Source: Gluconacetobacter liquefaciens
GTDB taxonomy: Bacteria; Pseudomonadota; Alphaproteobacteria; Acetobacterales; Acetobacteraceae
Length of the DNA stretch: 64,000 nt
Direction: 5' to 3'
Assembly (NCBI RefSeq): GCF_003350405.1
Contig: NZ_QQAW01000007.1
Coordinates: 1 to 64,000, forward strand
Position 1 is the first letter of the stretch. The number at the start of each line of letters is the position of its first letter. A program made the translations under genes and the position numbers. The notes beneath the pieces are model-generated. The model was not told the origin of the DNA and made no database searches. It worked only from the letters and a program-made list of their open reading frames with translations. Below, one piece after another: positions 61,617 to 64,000 of the stretch.

Positions 61617-63402
61617 GACGAGTTTCCTTCGTGGTGGATGGTGTATCCGTATGGTCGGCAAGGGCGGCGATCCGCCGGGCAGCCAGCCAGCCGAACGTCA
61701 TGGCCGGGCCGAGCGTGATGCCGCCCGAGGGATAGGCACCGCGCATGATGCCGGCCATGTCATTGCCGACGGCATACAGGCCGGGAACGGGCCGGCCGTC
61801 GGTATCCAGTATCTCGGCTGAAGGCCCGGTTTTCAGACCGGCGAAGGTGCCGAGGCTGCCGGGTACAATCCGCACGGCGTAAAAGGGCGCACGCCCGATG
61901 GGCGCCACGCATGGATTGGGCCGGTGCATGGCGTCACCCAGCGCGCGTTGATAGGGGGTGCTGCCACGGTGAAAAAGGGTATCGCAACCACGCGCGGCAT
62001 CGTCGTTGTAGCGCTTGACAGTCTCGACCAGGCCCGTTGCGTCGATACCGCAGGCACATGCCAGCGCGTCCAATGTCCGGCCGCGCTTCAGATAGCCGTT
62101 TCGGAGCCAGCCACCGCGCGGAAAGGGAAAGGGTTTGACCGCCCCCAACCCGTAGCGGGCGATGAAAGGGTGGTCGCAGACCAGCCAGGCCTCGCACGGT
62201 GCGCCTGGACCTGTGACCGCGAATAGCGCGCGCATGACATCGTGATAGGGCAACGCTTCATTGACGAAACGCCGTCCATCGTGCGCGACGGCGATCACGC
62301 CTGGCTTGGCCCGTTCGAGCAGATGGGGAAATGGGCGCATGTGGCCGTCGCGGCCTGGGACGCGCGAGACCGGCGCCCAGGCCGCCGGTTCGGCCAGCGA
62401 CGTATCGACGATCCCTCCCATGGTTTCGCCCAATGTCAGGCCGTCTCCCGTGCAGGTCGGCGCGGCCGCGGAGCAATGGGCGGTGCCGGCGCGAACGTGC
62501 GCGAACAGTGCGCCCTGGCGCTGTGGATCGTGCGGAAACCCCCCTGTGGCCAGAATGACGGCATGGCGGGCCGTGATCGCGATAGCGCCGGACGCACCCT
62601 GAACCATGCCGCCGGCAATCCGCGACCCGTCACGGACAAGCGTCCGCAGCGGGGACGAGCACATGAAACGCACCCCGCGCTTTCGGCATTCTGCCGCCAG
62701 CGCGGCGACCAGGGCATGGCCGTTGCGATACTGCGTGGAGCGGCCATGAAGAACGATATCCAGGCCAAACTGCAGAAGACGCCTGAGGCTATAGACCAGT
62801 GCTGGGAGCGACCGGGTGGCCGCGAGAAAGGCATTCAGATCGCGCCCAGGTGAAAGATCCAGGCCCAGAAGAGTCATCTCGGGAATCGGATCGGCGATCT
62901 GGTGGCGGAATGGGCCGAGTTGCCGGCCATCGAACGGACTGGCCACGACGGAGCGCCATCCGGCGGCGGCCCAAGGGGATTCGCCATGGAAATCGGGCGA
63001 CTGGCTGCCAGGCTCGAAACACACGCCAGTCTCCTGTTCCAGGAAATCGAGCATGGCCGGGGCCTGGTCCAGATACCGCTCCAGGCGATCTGATACGCCG
63101 GGAGCGTGATAGAGCGTACCCAGCACGTCTCGCAGATATGCGTGCCATTCCTCCGATGTGCCGCCATGGCCTGCGCGTCGACTTTGTGGATTGCCGGGAA
63201 TCCACAGCCATCCACCCGATCGTGCCGAAGTGCCGCCGATCCGAGCGGCTTTCTCCGCCACGATGACCGACAAGCCGGCATGGGCCGCTGTCAGTGCGGC
63301 CATCAGACCGGCTGCACCCGATCCCGCGACCAGAACGTCGCAATGCGCCGTTTCGGCGGCGGGGCGCGTGTCGTCTGGATGCAACTCTGACACCGCATGC
63401 AT
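61603..63402 (-). CDS. FAD-dependent dehydrogenase, 3-ketosteroid-Delta1-dehydrogenase/fumarate-reductase type (copy 3)
   Basis: A 599-residue flavoprotein. The FAD motif VLVAGSGAAGLMAALTAAHAGL is at about residues 24-45, then EKAARIGGTSARSGGWLW. The C-terminal block is GLYAVGNDMAGIMRGAYPSGGITLGPAMTFGWLA. HRPNPCVAPIGRAPFYAV and PGSLGTFAG are very like copy 1 (46889), so these two are the closer paralogues. It is divergent from the shikimate-dehydrogenase-like gene, and their shared promoter has the IclR-type dyad. It is likely to desaturate an alicyclic ketoacid; this is inferred. Confidence 0.87.
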   Translation of the reverse strand: MHAVSELHPDDTRPAAETAHCDVLVAGSGAAGLMAALTAAHAGLSVIVAEKAARIGGTSARSGGWLWIPGNPQSRRAGHGGTSEEWHAYLRDVLGTLYHAPGVSDRLERYLDQAPAMLDFLEQETGVCFEPGSQSPDFHGESPWAAAGWRSVVASPFDGRQLGPFRHQIADPIPEMTLLGLDLSPGRDLNAFLAATRSLPALVYSLRRLLQFGLDIVLHGRSTQYRNGHALVAALAAECRKRGVRFMCSSPLRTLVRDGSRIAGGMVQGASGAIAITARHAVILATGGFPHDPQRQGALFAHVRAGTAHCSAAAPTCTGDGLTLGETMGGIVDTSLAEPAAWAPVSRVPGRDGHMRPFPHLLERAKPGVIAVAHDGRRFVNEALPYHDVMRALFAVTGPGAPCEAWLVCDHPFIARYGLGAVKPFPFPRGGWLRNGYLKRGRTLDALACACGIDATGLVETVKRYNDDAARGCDTLFHRGSTPYQRALGDAMHRPNPCVAPIGRAPFYAVRIVPGSLGTFAGLKTGPSAEILDTDGRPVPGLYAVGNDMAGIMRGAYPSGGITLGPAMTFGWLAARRIAALADHTDTPSTTKETRHETL

Positions 63403-63469
63403 GCTGGATCATCCATCTGCCTCTTCGCCCGGTCTTCAGGATGCACCTGATCGTCGTGACGCTATTAAT

Positions 63470-63507
63470 GGAAACATTTTCCGATTAATGATTCAAGTGT
63501 GGAAAAC
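63470..63507. promoter_or_regulatory. Candidate IclR operator GGAAACATTTTCC plus half-site
   Basis: GGAAACATTTTCC (63470-63482) is the exact reverse complement of the 13-bp core before the IclR operon at 53295. A further TGGAAAAC lies at 63500-63507. Both are in the 157-bp divergent gap between the FAD dehydrogenase (copy 3) and the shikimate-dehydrogenase-like gene. The shared operator indicates one regulon flanking the pca genes. Confidence 0.7.
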
Positions 63508-63559
63508 GAATCCATTTTTTAGGATGCGGCCCACCGGTCACTAAGGAAGGCGAAAGGCA

Positions 63560-64000
63560 ATGGTCTGGAACATCGACGGCACAACCAACATTTATCCTAT
63601 CATTGGCGATCCGATCGTTCAGGTGAAATCACCTGCGGGCATGACGGAGGCATTTCAGGCACGCGGCGCGAATGCGATCTGCATTCCGGCTCATGTCGTC
63701 CCTGACGATTTCGCCGGCTTTACGGGGGCGTTGCTGTCCATGCGGAATGTAGGGGGATTCATCGCCACTATTCCGCATAAATTCGCGACAGCGGAGATTT
63801 GCCGGAGCCTGAGCCGGCGCAGCCGTATTCTCGGTGCTGCCAACGTGGCACAGCGCGCGCAGGGTGGCGGATGGCATGGTGACATGCTTGACGGTGAGGC
63901 CTTCCTGCAGGCGCAGCGCAACGCCGGGGCCGAACCCGCAGGGGCCTCCGCGCTGCTGATCGGTGCAGGCGGTGCCGGAAGCGCCATCGCCTGCGCGTTG
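63560..64000 (+). CDS. Shikimate/quinate dehydrogenase-like protein (partial, runs off the window)
   Basis: The first 147 codons of an AroE-superfamily oxidoreductase, open to the window end. The substrate domain begins IDGTTNIYPIIGDPIVQVKSPAGM. The catalytic Lys is K74 (TIPHK), and the Asp partner D111 lies in GDMLDGEAF, where the usual NTD is changed to MLD. The cofactor loop LLIGAGGAGSAI starts at about 132. GCGAAAGGC precedes the ATG. Changes in the substrate loop suggest a hydroaromatic compound other than shikimate. Its promoter shares the IclR operator. Confidence 0.85.
   Translation, partial: MVWNIDGTTNIYPIIGDPIVQVKSPAGMTEAFQARGANAICIPAHVVPDDFAGFTGALLSMRNVGGFIATIPHKFATAEICRSLSRRSRILGAANVAQRAQGGGWHGDMLDGEAFLQAQRNAGAEPAGASALLIGAGGAGSAIACAL

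Overview
The window looks like chromosomal DNA of a GC-rich alphaproteobacterium, most probably an acetic-acid-bacterium relative (Acetobacteraceae). The evidence is an initiator tRNA with the C1-A72 mismatch, an RpoE-ChrR sigma/anti-sigma pair of the Rhodobacter type, a GTTC-N7-GTTC (alphaproteobacterial LexA) box, OprB and BBP2 porins, and the overall gene content. The family-level call is an inference. No rRNA, CRISPR array or intact mobile element is present. Fragments of one IS3-type and one IS5-type transposase remain.

Layout. (1) 19-233: initiator tRNA followed by a degenerate copy of its 3' end. (2) 0.5-7.4 kb: a singlet-oxygen/membrane-lipid island. rpoE-chrR-cfa-DUF1295 run left and a COG2907 flavoprotein-DUF1365-cfa2-DUF2177 operon runs right. 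Both start from one perfect palindrome that carries two back-to-back TGATCC -35 elements. The second cfa gene is broken by a 2-nt loss in a GC tract. (3) 7.5-11.5 kb: LysR with a near-perfect operator, NmrA-like protein, alpha/beta hydrolase, SDR, and a small HTH protein with a C-terminal membrane segment. (4) 11.6-19.6 kb: a light and DNA-damage region. It holds a renalase-like flavoprotein, an EL222-like LOV-HTH regulator, an iron-sulfur (6-4)-type photolyase, SDRs, an SOS-boxed radical-SAM/UdgX operon and a DCC thioredoxin-like gene, plus a scar gene joining an SDR start to a DUF2256 end. (5) 19.8-29.3 kb: BBP2 porin and a complete kdpFABCDE high-affinity potassium system with an extra 27-residue peptide. 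(6) 30-40.8 kb: a left-running catabolic operon (fused E1 alpha/beta, two SDRs, E2, cyclase-family hydrolase, MFS transporter, GntR regulator, VOC protein) followed by an OprB porin. It has no E3 gene. (7) 41.5-46.7 kb: TetR, NTF2-like protein, carbon-nitrogen hydrolase, GNAT, sucCD, YbaK. (8) 46.9-64 kb: a hydroaromatic/protocatechuate region with three related FAD dehydrogenases of the 3-ketosteroid-dehydrogenase/fumarate-reductase type, Gfo/Idh/MocA, a TIM-barrel isomerase/dehydratase-like protein, porin, IclR regulators, AraC, pcaHGB, a pcaD-pcaC fusion, NIPSNAP protein and the start of a shikimate-dehydrogenase-like gene.

How the parts work together. Region 2 fits a sigma-E response that remodels unsaturated acyl chains when singlet oxygen appears, possibly making methylated furan fatty acids. 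Region 4 repairs light damage and senses blue light. In region 8 the same 13-bp operator (GGAAAATGTTTCC, found in opposite orientations) lies before the IclR operon at 53.3 kb and in the divergent promoter at 63.5 kb. It therefore brackets the pca genes. The most interesting hypothesis here is an IclR-controlled pathway that imports a hydroaromatic (alicyclic) acid, oxidises and desaturates it to an aromatic acid using flavin dehydrogenases, and passes it to the protocatechuate branch of the beta-ketoadipate pathway.
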